DNA from: JBEAOO01 sp041164825
GTDB lineage: Bacteria > Pseudomonadota > Gammaproteobacteria > Burkholderiales > Burkholderiaceae_C
Reading direction: 5' to 3'
Assembly: GCA_041164825.1 (NCBI GenBank)
Contig: JBEAOO010000073.1
Span: forward strand, 1-7,541
DNA: 7,541 bases
This document shows, one piece after another, positions 1 to 5,740 of the stretch. The notes below the pieces were generated by a model. The model saw nothing but the letters and a program-made list of their open reading frames with translations, searched no databases and had not been told where the DNA came from. The position numbers and the translations under genes are program-made. Each line of letters starts with the position of its first letter. The first letter of the stretch is position 1.

Positions 1-302
1 ACGCCGATGGCGCGGGCGAGGTGGGCGTGATCTCCAGTGTGACGCAGGCGTTTTGCGGCGACTGCAACCGCGCGCGCTTGTCCACCGAGGGCCAACTCTA
101 CCTGTGCCTGTTTGCCAGCCAAGGCCACGATGTGCGCGCGCTGCTGCGCGCCGGCCACAGCGATGCCGAGTTGGCAGGCGCCATCGCGAGCGTCTGGCAG
201 GCAAGGCAAGACCGCTACTCGCAGCAACGCGGCGCAGCGCCCTCGGGCAGCGCCCTGACCGCGGGTGCGCGCCGCGTGGAAATGCATTACATCGGCGGCT
301 GA
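1..302 (+). CDS. moaA: GTP 3',8-cyclase MoaA, C-terminal part (5' end outside window)
   Basis: This is the 3' end of a radical-SAM enzyme that converts GTP to 3',8-cyclo-7,8-dihydro-GTP, the first step of molybdenum cofactor synthesis. The reading frame is open from the window edge (first full codon at position 3), giving about 99 residues before the TGA at 300-302. The visible part has the C-terminal [4Fe-4S] ligand pattern C-x2-C-x13-C, in FCGDCNRAR followed by LYLCLF, preceded by the conserved GVISSVTQ stretch. The protein ends in the Gly-Gly tail typical of MoaA (HYIGG), which is needed for activity in known members. The N-terminal radical-SAM cysteines lie upstream of the window. The stop is one base from the mobA start, so the two genes are probably co-transcribed and translationally coupled. 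Identification is secure from the cluster spacing and the GG tail together. Confidence 0.95.
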   Translation, partial: ADGAGEVGVISSVTQAFCGDCNRARLSTEGQLYLCLFASQGHDVRALLRAGHSDAELAGAIASVWQARQDRYSQQRGAAPSGSALTAGARRVEMHYIGG

Positions 303-303
303 C

Positions 304-939
304 GTGGCGCCGGATCCCAGCGCCATACGGCGCGAGCACATCACTGGGCTGGTGTTGGCCGGTGGCCGCGGCGACCGAATGGGTGGGCTCGACAAAGGCT
401 TGCAAACGCATGCAGGCCAAGCGCTGGTGGCCCACGCCATCGCGCGCCTGGCGCCGCAGGTGGGCCGGCTGATCGTCAATGCCAATCGCAACCTCGATGC
501 CTATGCACGCTTCGGCTGGCCCGTGTGCAGCGATGACACGCCTGACCAGCCCGGCCCCTTGGCGGGCTTCATGGCCGGACTGCGGGCCTGCGACACACCA
601 TGGCTCGTCACCGTACCGTGCGACTCACCCGCGCTGCCACTCGACTTGGTCGCGCGCCTGTCTGCCGCGGCACACGAACAGCGTGCGTCGGTGGTGTTGG
701 CGGCCGCCCCAGACGACAGCGGCGTGCTTCGCCCTCAGCCCGTGTTCTGCCTGATGCACCGCAGCGTGTTGCCGAGCCTGTTGGCATTCACCGCAGCGGG
801 AGAAGCCAAGGTGGGCTGGTGGGCGCGCCAGCAAGGTGCGGTGCAGCTTGCGTTTGACGATCCACAGGCTTTTGTGAACATCAACACGCTGGCTGAACTG
901 GACACCCTGCCCGCCCCGTCATCACCCCGCGCACCATGA
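304..939 (+). CDS. mobA: Molybdenum cofactor guanylyltransferase MobA
   Basis: MobA transfers GMP from GTP to molybdopterin cofactor, forming the dinucleotide cofactor used by DMSO-reductase-family enzymes; it is cytoplasmic. From the GTG at 304 the product is 211 residues, close to the usual family length of about 190-210. The nucleotide-binding signature LAGGRGDRMGGLDKGL spans residues 18-33, with Lys31 in the GTP-contacting position. The metal-binding VPCDSP motif has its Asp at 107, DQPGPLAGFMAG lies near residues 81-92, and FVNINTLAEL closes the fold near the C-terminus. GTG at 304 is chosen because it directly follows the moaA stop; the frame is also open upstream to a GTG at 265 inside moaA, which would add 13 unlikely residues. 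No strong ribosome-binding site is visible, which fits coupling to moaA. The final residues (APSSPRAP) are a non-conserved tail. Confidence 0.93.
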   Translation: MAPDPSAIRREHITGLVLAGGRGDRMGGLDKGLQTHAGQALVAHAIARLAPQVGRLIVNANRNLDAYARFGWPVCSDDTPDQPGPLAGFMAGLRACDTPWLVTVPCDSPALPLDLVARLSAAAHEQRASVVLAAAPDDSGVLRPQPVFCLMHRSVLPSLLAFTAAGEAKVGWWARQQGAVQLAFDDPQAFVNINTLAELDTLPAPSSPRAP

Positions 940-941
940 AA

Positions 942-963
942 AACGGGGCCCAACGGCCCCGTT
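942..963. terminator. Intrinsic terminator shared by convergent mobA and ppsA
   Basis: A perfect 9-bp stem, AACGGGGCC (942-950) with GGCCCCGTT (955-963), closes a CAAC loop. Read on the - strand it is followed by five T residues (complement of 939-943), so it is a good rho-independent terminator for ppsA, 54 bp past its stop. Read on the + strand the tail is only weakly T-rich (GTTCTGTGT), so termination of mobA is less certain. The stem begins three bases after the mobA stop codon. Confidence 0.8.
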
Positions 964-1016
964 CTGTGTCGCGGTGTGTGCGCTGAGGGTGTTCGCTCAA
1001 CGCCCACCCACGCCCA

Positions 1017-3425
1017 TCAACGCTGCGCCAGCAGCTTCCAGGTCTCGATCACCGAGTCCGGGTTCAACGAGATCGACACGATGCCTTCTTGCGCCAGCCA
1101 CTGCGCGAAGTCCGGGTGGTCGCTGGGGCCTTGGCCGCAGATGCCGATGTACTTGCCCGTGGCGCGGCAGGCCGCAATGGCGCGCGAGATCAGTGCCTTC
1201 ACGGCGGGGTCGCGCTCGTCAAAGTCTTTGGCCAGCAGCGCCAAACCGGAGTCGCGGTCCAAGCCCAGCGTGAGCTGAGTCAGGTCGTTGGAGCCGATCG
1301 ACATGCCATCGAAAAATTCCAAGAACTGATCGGCCAGCAGCGCGTTGCTCGGCACCTCGCACATCATGATGACGCGCAAGCCATCGGTGCCGCCTTCCGA
1401 GGCGCGCTTCAAGCCGCGCTCGGCCAGCATCTCGGTCACGCGCTTGGCCTGGCCCACGGTGCGCACAAACGGCACCATGATCTCGACGTTGCTCAGGCCC
1501 ATGTCGTTGCGCACGCGCTTGAGCGCTTCGCATTCCATCGCGAAGGCCTCGCCAAACTCCTCGCTCACATAACGCGAGGCGCCGCGGAAGCCGAGCATCG
1601 GGTTTTCTTCTTCAGGCTCATAGCGTGAGCCACCGATCAGCTTTTTGTACTCGTTGCTCTTGAAGTCGGACAGGCGCACGATCACCGGCTTGGGCCAGAA
1701 GGCCGCCGCAATCGTGGCCACGCCTTCCACCAATTTGTCGACGTAGAACGCACGCGGGCTGGCGTGGCCCCGGGCCACCGACTCCACGGCCTTTTTCAGG
1801 TCGAGGTCGATGTTCGGATAGTCGAGGATCGCCTTCGGGTGCACGCCGATGTTGTTGTTGATGATGAACTCCAGGCGGGCCAGACCCACGCCCGAGTTGG
1901 GCATCTGCGCGAAGTCAAACGCCAACTGCGGGTTGCCCACGTTCATCATGATCTTGACGGGCGAGTACGGCAGCTCGCCGCGCTCGACTTCGCTGATCTC
2001 GGTTTCGAGCAGGCCGTCGTAGATGTGGCCGGTGTCGCCTTCCGAGCAAGCCACCGTCACCAGCGCGCCGTCTTTGAGCACGTCGGTGGCATCGCCACAG
2101 CCCACCACGGCGGGGATGCCGAGTTCACGCGCAATGATGGCCGCATGGCAGGTGCGGCCGCCGCGGTTGGTGACGATGGCGCTGGCGCGCTTCATGACCG
2201 GCTCCCAGTTGGGGTCGGTCATGTCGGTCACCAGCACATCGCCGGGCTGCACGGTGTCCATGTCGGCCAGGCTGTGCACGATGCGCACCGGGCCCGTGCC
2301 GATCTTCTGGCCAATCGCGCGGCCCTCGGCCAGCACCGTGCCCGTGCCCTTGAGCTTGTAGCGATGCTCCACCTTGCCTTGCGCCTGGCTCTTCACCGTC
2401 TCGGGCCGGGCTTGCAAGATGTACAGCAGGCCATCGCCGCCGTCCTTGCCCCACTCGATGTCCATCGCACGGCCGTAGTGCTTCTCGATGATCAGCGCGT
2501 AGCGGGCCAGCTCGGTCACATCGGCGTCGCTCAGCGAGTAGCGGTTGCGCAACTCGGGCGAGGTGTCGACCGTCTTCACCAGCTTGCCGCTCTCGGCCTT
2601 CTCTTGCGGCGTGGCGAACTCCATCTTGATCAGCTTGGAGCCCAGGTTGCGGCGGATCACGGCCAGCTTGCCGCTGCGCAGCGCGGGCTTGTGCACGTAG
2701 AACTCATCGGGGTTCACGGCGCCTTGCACCACCGTCTCGCCCAGGCCGTAGCTGGAGGTGATGAACACCACGTCTTGGAAGCCCGATTCAGTGTCGATGG
2801 TGAACATCACACCGGCCGAGCCGAGGTCAGAGCGCACCATGCGCTGCACACCGGCCGACAGGGCCACGTCGTCATGCGCGAAGCCCTTGTGCACGCGGTA
2901 GCTGATGGCGCGGTCGTTGTAGAGGCTGGCAAACACCTCACGCATCTTGCGCAGCACCTCGTCGATGCCCACCACGTTCAGGAAGGTTTCTTGCTGGCCG
3001 GCAAAGCTCGCGTCAGGCAAGTCTTCAGCGGTGGCCGAAGAGCGCACGGCGAACGACGCGCCCGGGTTGCCGGCGGTGAGCTTGATGAACTCGGCGCGGA
3101 TGGCCGCATCGAGCTCGGGCGGGAACGGCGTGGTCTCCACCCAGGAACGGATCTCTGCGCCCGCTTCGGTGAGCGCGCGCACGTCGTCGGTGTTGAGCGT
3201 GGCGAGGCGCTTGGAGATGCGATCGGCCAGGCCGTTGTGCTTCAAGAACTCGCGAAAGGCATGGGCCGTGGTGGCAAAGCCGCCGGGCACGCGCACGCCA
3301 GAAGCCGCCAGTTGGCTGATCATTTCGCCGAGCGAGGCGTTCTTGCCGCCAACCGACTCGACGTCGGTCATTCTCAGGTGTTCAAACGGGACAACGAGGG
3401 CGGTCGCCAGATGGGTGGAAGACAT
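1017..3425 (-). CDS. ppsA: Phosphoenolpyruvate synthase (pyruvate, water dikinase)
   Basis: PpsA makes phosphoenolpyruvate from pyruvate and ATP, releasing AMP and phosphate, and so allows gluconeogenesis from three-carbon substrates. The 802-residue product matches the usual length (about 790-800). The N-terminal ATP-grasp-like domain shows GGKNASLGEM (about 26-35), VPGGFATT and RSSATAEDLPDASF (from Arg128). The swivelling phosphohistidine domain has TNRGGRTCHAAIIARELG with catalytic His427. The C-terminal PEP-utilizing barrel has GVGLARLEF, RLSDFKSNEY, MCEVPSN, SIGSNDLTQLTLGLDRDS and GICGQGPSDHP with Cys763 in the catalytic position. The ATG at 3425 is chosen because GGAG lies 7 nt upstream and the N-terminus then fits the family. 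The frame stays open a further 89 codons upstream, into the divergent promoter region, but that stretch has no PpsA-like content. ppsA is divergent from ppsR, whose product controls it by threonine phosphorylation. Confidence 0.97.
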   Translation of the reverse strand: MSSTHLATALVVPFEHLRMTDVESVGGKNASLGEMISQLAASGVRVPGGFATTAHAFREFLKHNGLADRISKRLATLNTDDVRALTEAGAEIRSWVETTPFPPELDAAIRAEFIKLTAGNPGASFAVRSSATAEDLPDASFAGQQETFLNVVGIDEVLRKMREVFASLYNDRAISYRVHKGFAHDDVALSAGVQRMVRSDLGSAGVMFTIDTESGFQDVVFITSSYGLGETVVQGAVNPDEFYVHKPALRSGKLAVIRRNLGSKLIKMEFATPQEKAESGKLVKTVDTSPELRNRYSLSDADVTELARYALIIEKHYGRAMDIEWGKDGGDGLLYILQARPETVKSQAQGKVEHRYKLKGTGTVLAEGRAIGQKIGTGPVRIVHSLADMDTVQPGDVLVTDMTDPNWEPVMKRASAIVTNRGGRTCHAAIIARELGIPAVVGCGDATDVLKDGALVTVACSEGDTGHIYDGLLETEISEVERGELPYSPVKIMMNVGNPQLAFDFAQMPNSGVGLARLEFIINNNIGVHPKAILDYPNIDLDLKKAVESVARGHASPRAFYVDKLVEGVATIAAAFWPKPVIVRLSDFKSNEYKKLIGGSRYEPEEENPMLGFRGASRYVSEEFGEAFAMECEALKRVRNDMGLSNVEIMVPFVRTVGQAKRVTEMLAERGLKRASEGGTDGLRVIMMCEVPSNALLADQFLEFFDGMSIGSNDLTQLTLGLDRDSGLALLAKDFDERDPAVKALISRAIAACRATGKYIGICGQGPSDHPDFAQWLAQEGIVSISLNPDSVIETWKLLAQR

Positions 3426-3432
3426 GGAAAAG

Positions 3433-3436
3433 CTCC
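3433..3436 (-). promoter_or_regulatory. Ribosome-binding site of ppsA
   Basis: GGAG on the - strand lies 7 nt before the ATG at 3425. It decides the start of ppsA against longer in-frame alternatives, since the frame has no stop up to 3692. Confidence 0.7.
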
Positions 3437-3556
3437 GTGAAGTTGAAAACCGGTGCTTCCCGTCCCCGAGGGCGGTCACCCGGGCGCAGCAGCGTGGCGC
3501 CGCGTGCCCTGCCTGTGTGTCTCTGGCGTGGGTGGTTGGCTGGCATGCGCACACCC

Positions 3557-3571
3557 CGTCCATGTTGGACG
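3557..3571. repeat. Short inverted repeat CGTCCA-N3-TGGACG
   Basis: A perfect 6-bp inverted repeat with a 3-nt centre (TGT) lies about 130 bp upstream of the ppsA start. It could be a dimeric regulator site in the ppsA leader. Short palindromes are common by chance in GC-rich DNA, so this is only a candidate. Confidence 0.35.
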
Positions 3572-3621
3572 TGTTGTGGGATCGGGGCGGCGTGCATGGT
3601 CGGGGTAAGGAATTTGGGCAC

Positions 3622-3627
3622 ATTCTA
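3622..3627 (-). promoter_or_regulatory. Candidate -10 box for ppsA
   Basis: TAGAAT on the - strand matches the sigma-70 -10 consensus at five of six positions, in the most AT-rich part of the gap. It would give a leader of about 190 nt before the ppsA start. The -35 position at 16-18 bp spacing has no resemblance to TTGACA, so the call is weak; a regulator-dependent promoter is possible. Confidence 0.25.
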
Positions 3628-3647
3628 TGCGTACCCTGCTGGTAACC

Positions 3648-3666
3648 GGTGGCTATCATGGCCACC
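3648..3666. repeat. Inverted repeat GGTGGC-N7-GCCACC
   Basis: A perfect 6-bp inverted repeat with a 7-nt centre (TATCATG) ends 40 bp before the ppsR start. It sits on the far side of the candidate ppsA -10 box. Its place and size suit an operator for one or both divergent genes. The function is inferred from position alone. Confidence 0.4.
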
Positions 3667-3671
3667 TTGAC

Positions 3672-3686
3672 CTGAACAATTTTCAG
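3672..3686. repeat. Inverted repeat CTGAA-N5-TTCAG
   Basis: A perfect 5-bp inverted repeat with a CAATT centre ends 20 bp before the ppsR start, and the TTGACC sequence at 3667-3672 runs into its first base. It could be an operator or a leader hairpin; its shortness keeps confidence low. Confidence 0.3.
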
Positions 3687-3706
3687 CCCCACCCGGCTTC
3701 ACGCTC

Positions 3707-4528
3707 ATGCCCAACCGCACCGTCTTCTTCGTCTCCGATGGCACTGGCATCACCGCCGAGACCTTCGGCAACTCGATCCTGGCGCAGTTTTCCACCCGCG
3801 CCCGCCACGTGCGCCGGCCCTTCATCGACACGCCCGACAAAGCGCACCAAGTGGTTCGCGAAATCAACCACGCGGCCGAGGTGGAAGGCAAGAAGCCGGT
3901 CATCTTCATCACCCTGGTCAACACCGAGGTGCTGAACATCGTGAAGGAGCTGTCGCACGGCCTGGTGCTCGACATGTTCAACACCTTCATCGAGCCGCTG
4001 GAGGCCGAGTTCGGCATCACCTCCAACCACCGCGTGGGCCGCTTCTCCGACATCAGCAAGAGCCAGGAGTACAGCGACCGCATCGAAGCCATCAACTACT
4101 CGCTGGCGCACGATGACGGTCAGTCGGCTAAAAACCTCGCCAGCGCCGATGTGATCTTGGTGGGCGTGAGCCGAAGCGGCAAAACGCCGACCTCGCTGTA
4201 CTTGGCGATGCAACACGGCATCAAGGCGGCCAACTACCCGTTGATCCCCGAGGACTTCGACCGTGGACAAATTCCAGCTTCGCTGGCGCCGCACAAAAAG
4301 AAGTGCTTTGGCCTGACGATCGCCCCTGAGCGCCTGTCCGAGATCCGCAACGAGCGCCGCCCCAACAGCACCTATTCCAACTTGATGAATTGCCGACAAG
4401 AGGTGGCGGCCGCCGAGGCCATGATGCGCCGCGAGGGCATCGCCTGGCTCTCATCCACCCACAAGTCCATCGAAGAGATCGCCACCACGATCTTGCGCGA
4501 TTTGCGCCCTGACCGGCTCATGTACTGA
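3707..4528 (+). CDS. ppsR: PEP synthase regulatory protein (bifunctional kinase/pyrophosphorylase)
   Basis: PpsR (DUF299 family) inactivates PEP synthase by ADP-dependent phosphorylation of a threonine beside the catalytic histidine. It reactivates the enzyme by phosphate-dependent removal that yields pyrophosphate. The 273-residue product has the family N-terminus RTVFFVSDGTGITAETFG (4-21), the P-loop-like GVSRSGKTPTSLYLA (153-167), and the conserved C-terminal stretch with RPNSTYSN (218-225) and STHKSIEEIA (250-259). The length matches the family (about 270-280). The likely substrate Thr is visible in the neighbouring PpsA, as the Thr in GRTCH two residues before His427. The ATG at 3707 places the family N-terminus directly after the start, although no clear Shine-Dalgarno sequence precedes it. 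The divergent placement next to ppsA agrees with the assigned role. All recognised motifs are intact. Confidence 0.95.
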   Translation: MPNRTVFFVSDGTGITAETFGNSILAQFSTRARHVRRPFIDTPDKAHQVVREINHAAEVEGKKPVIFITLVNTEVLNIVKELSHGLVLDMFNTFIEPLEAEFGITSNHRVGRFSDISKSQEYSDRIEAINYSLAHDDGQSAKNLASADVILVGVSRSGKTPTSLYLAMQHGIKAANYPLIPEDFDRGQIPASLAPHKKKCFGLTIAPERLSEIRNERRPNSTYSNLMNCRQEVAAAEAMMRREGIAWLSSTHKSIEEIATTILRDLRPDRLMY

Positions 4529-4529
4529 G

Positions 4530-4574
4530 CTTGCGCTTGGACTGGCTCATGACTTGAGCCAGTGAGGTCGCAAG
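4530..4574. terminator. Two-part hairpin after ppsR, terminator-like but without a T-run
   Basis: An inner perfect 9-bp stem (ACTGGCTCA, 4541-4549, with TGAGCCAGT, 4555-4563; loop TGACT) is enclosed by a 6-bp outer stem (CTTGCG, 4530-4535, with CGCAAG, 4569-4574). Symmetric 5-nt internal loops separate the two stems. It starts two bases after the ppsR stop. Neither strand has a T-tract after it, so it may be a transcript-end stabiliser or a rho-assisted end rather than a classical terminator. Confidence 0.5.
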
Positions 4575-4602
4575 AAGCCTCTGGGCAGCCTCCCGTTCGA
4601 CG

Positions 4603-4727
4603 ATTGGCGCGAGGGCAGCGATGGGCCGGGGCAATGTGCTCCGTGTCCTCCTGCTCCTCCCTTCGGTCGGCCCATTCCCCCTTTACCTGCGCACATCGCC
4701 CCGGCCCACCACCGCCCCTGCATACAC
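4603..4727 (-). repeat. Structured non-coding element, copy A
   Basis: On the - strand this is an inverted-repeat element with 18-nt arms (4691-4708 and 4622-4639) that match at 17 of 18 positions. Just inside the first arm lies GCGCAGGTAAAGGGGGA (4676-4692), then GGCCGACCGAAGG (4660-4672), then GGACACGGAGCA (4637-4648) running into the second arm. Outside the second arm is CTGCCCTCGCGCCAAT (4603-4618). The same ordered boxes occur in copy B on the other strand, although the arm sequences are different. It lies wholly between two convergent genes and no credible protein is encoded. It could be a dispersed intergenic repeat or a structured RNA; the outer limits are approximate. Confidence 0.6.
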
Positions 4728-4743
4728 CGCGGCATGCGTCGAA

Positions 4744-4953
4744 GTGGCATGCCACCGCCGGTTGTAGGGAGCGCTGTGCCGCGTTCGCTTTGCGCAGGTC
4801 AAGGGGGAGCCAGCCGCAGGCCGGCGAAGGACTGAGCCCGGACACAAACAGTCCTGAGAACTGTTTGTGCCTGGCGAAGGCACGGGCCTCTGGCCCGGGC
4901 ACGGAGCAAAGCGAATGCGGCACAGCGCTCCGAGCACCTGCCTCAGCGCGAAT
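4744..4953 (+). repeat. Structured non-coding element, copy B (longer form)
   Basis: On the + strand, 26-nt arms (4768-4793 and 4906-4931) match at 25 of 26 positions. Inside the first arm is GCGCAGGTCAAGGGGGA (4792-4808), then GGCCGGCGAAGG (4819-4830). GGGCACGGAGCA (4897-4908) runs into the second arm, and CTGCCTCAGCGCGAAT (4938-4953) lies outside it. These boxes match copy A in order and sequence, while the arms do not. The interior is longer than in copy A and includes a perfect 10-bp hairpin (4843-4852 with 4860-4869) and an internal repeat. A palindrome, TGGCATGCCA (4745-4754), lies at the left end. The element stops 10 bp short of the methyltransferase stop codon, so it may also shape the 3' end of that operon's transcript. 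Confidence 0.65.
4843..4869. repeat. Perfect 10-bp hairpin inside copy B
   Basis: CACAAACAGT (4843-4852) and ACTGTTTGTG (4860-4869) pair perfectly around a CCTGAGA loop. Four further pairs, one of them G-T, are possible outside a single mismatch. The hairpin is locally AT-richer than its surroundings and has no counterpart in copy A, so it belongs to the extra part of copy B. Confidence 0.7.
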
Positions 4954-4963
4954 GCCAGTCGCA

Positions 4964-5740
4964 TCAACTGCGCTGCCGAGCCGATTCGTACAAGCAAACC
5001 GCTGCCGCCGCAGCCACATTAAGCGACTCCTCGCCGCCCGGCTGCGGGATGCGCAGCGCCAACTGGCACTGCGCCATCAGCGCGTCGCTCACGCCCTGCC
5101 CTTCGTGGCCCATCACCCAGGCGCAGGGCCAGGGCAAGGCCAGCTGGTGAATCTCCTGCGTGGCGTGCGAACTGGTCGCCAACAGCGGCACGCCCAAGTC
5201 GGCCAACCGCTCGGGCGCCAGCCCTTCCACCAACTGCAGGCCAAAGTGCGCACCCATGCCGGCCCTCATCACTTTCGGCGACCACAAGGCCGCCGTGCCC
5301 TTGATGGCCAGCACCTGCTTGAAGCCAAAGGCCGAGGCACTGCGCATCAGCGTGCCCACGTTGCCAGCGTCTTGCAAGCGATCAAGCACCAGGCTGGGGG
5401 CACCCGCTTGCAACGCGCCCGGGCCGCCCCAGGGCAGCAAAAAACCAATCGGCACCGGCGACTCCAGCGTGCTCAGCGTGGCCATCAAGGCATCGGGCAC
5501 CAGCACCACTTGCTCGGCCTGCTCGGCCAAGGCACGCAAGGCGCCGCGCGCCCAGCCCGACTCGCTCACCACCGCATGGCTGGGACGGCCGCCGCGGGCC
5601 AGCAAGGCGCTGCCGAGGTGATCACCTTCGAGCCAGACCTCGCCCAGCTTGCGGTAGGCACCGGGGTCAGCGCTGAGTTTGCGGATGCGCTGCAGCAGCG
5701 GGTTGTCGCGCGAGCTGATGGGCTTGACGGGGGTGTTCAT
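4964..5740 (-). CDS. TrmH/SpoU-family RNA 2'-O-methyltransferase
   Basis: This enzyme is expected to methylate a ribose 2'-OH in rRNA or tRNA using S-adenosylmethionine, through the knotted SPOUT fold. The product is 258 residues. An N-terminal substrate-binding domain is suggested by ISSRDNPLLQRIRKL (8-22) and VWLEGDHL (35-42). The three SPOUT motifs are present: motif 1 LDRLQDAGNVGTLMR (119-133, with Asn127 and Arg133), motif 2 VMGHEGQGVS (209-218, with Glu213), and motif 3 IPQPGGEESLNVAAAAAV (231-248, with Ser239 and Asn241). The start ATG overlaps the rnhB stop as ATGA, so translation is probably coupled to rnhB. The layout resembles RlmB and TsnR relatives, but the target nucleotide cannot be read from sequence, so no symbol is given. 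No intrinsic terminator follows; copy B of the structured element begins 10 bp past the stop. Confidence 0.9.
   Translation of the reverse strand: MNTPVKPISSRDNPLLQRIRKLSADPGAYRKLGEVWLEGDHLGSALLARGGRPSHAVVSESGWARGALRALAEQAEQVVLVPDALMATLSTLESPVPIGFLLPWGGPGALQAGAPSLVLDRLQDAGNVGTLMRSASAFGFKQVLAIKGTAALWSPKVMRAGMGAHFGLQLVEGLAPERLADLGVPLLATSSHATQEIHQLALPWPCAWVMGHEGQGVSDALMAQCQLALRIPQPGGEESLNVAAAAAVCLYESARQRS

Larger units (their letters stand above)
3426..3706. promoter_or_regulatory. Divergent control region between ppsA and ppsR
   Basis: These 281 bp must hold the promoters of both ppsA (-) and ppsR (+). No convincing paired -35/-10 boxes were found. A TTGACC at 3667-3672 resembles a + strand -35 box but has no -10 at the right distance. 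Three short inverted repeats are present and are listed separately. No credible small gene was seen. Confidence 0.7.

Noticed and set aside
1764..3440. A 558-codon open frame on the + strand, antisense to ppsA
   Set aside because: It lies opposite the well-supported ppsA, is rich in His, Ala, Arg and Val as expected from reading a GC-rich gene backwards, and shows no recognisable domain.
3426..3692. N-terminal extension of ppsA by 89 codons
   Set aside because: The frame is open, but the extension has no family similarity, fills the divergent promoter region, and the ATG at 3425 has a well-spaced GGAG.
3667..3695. A sigma-70 promoter for ppsR starting from TTGACC
   Set aside because: No -10-like hexamer occurs at 16-18 bp spacing; the sequence there is CACCCG.
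4764..4793. A REP sequence of the RAYT type (GTAG directly before a hairpin arm in copy B)
   Set aside because: The GTAG at 4764-4767 fits, but copy A has a different tetranucleotide there, the hairpin is much longer than typical REPs, and no transposase is in the window.
4603..4953. A CRISPR array or integron attC site
   Set aside because: There are no regularly spaced identical repeats, only two inverted diverged copies. No GTTRRRY/RYYYAAC attC core was seen and no integrase or Cas gene is present.
4372..5019. A 215-codon - strand open frame over the same gap
   Set aside because: It overlaps the 3' ends of two real genes and the repeat elements, and has no family resemblance or ribosome-binding site. 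It is best seen as a repeat-derived shadow.
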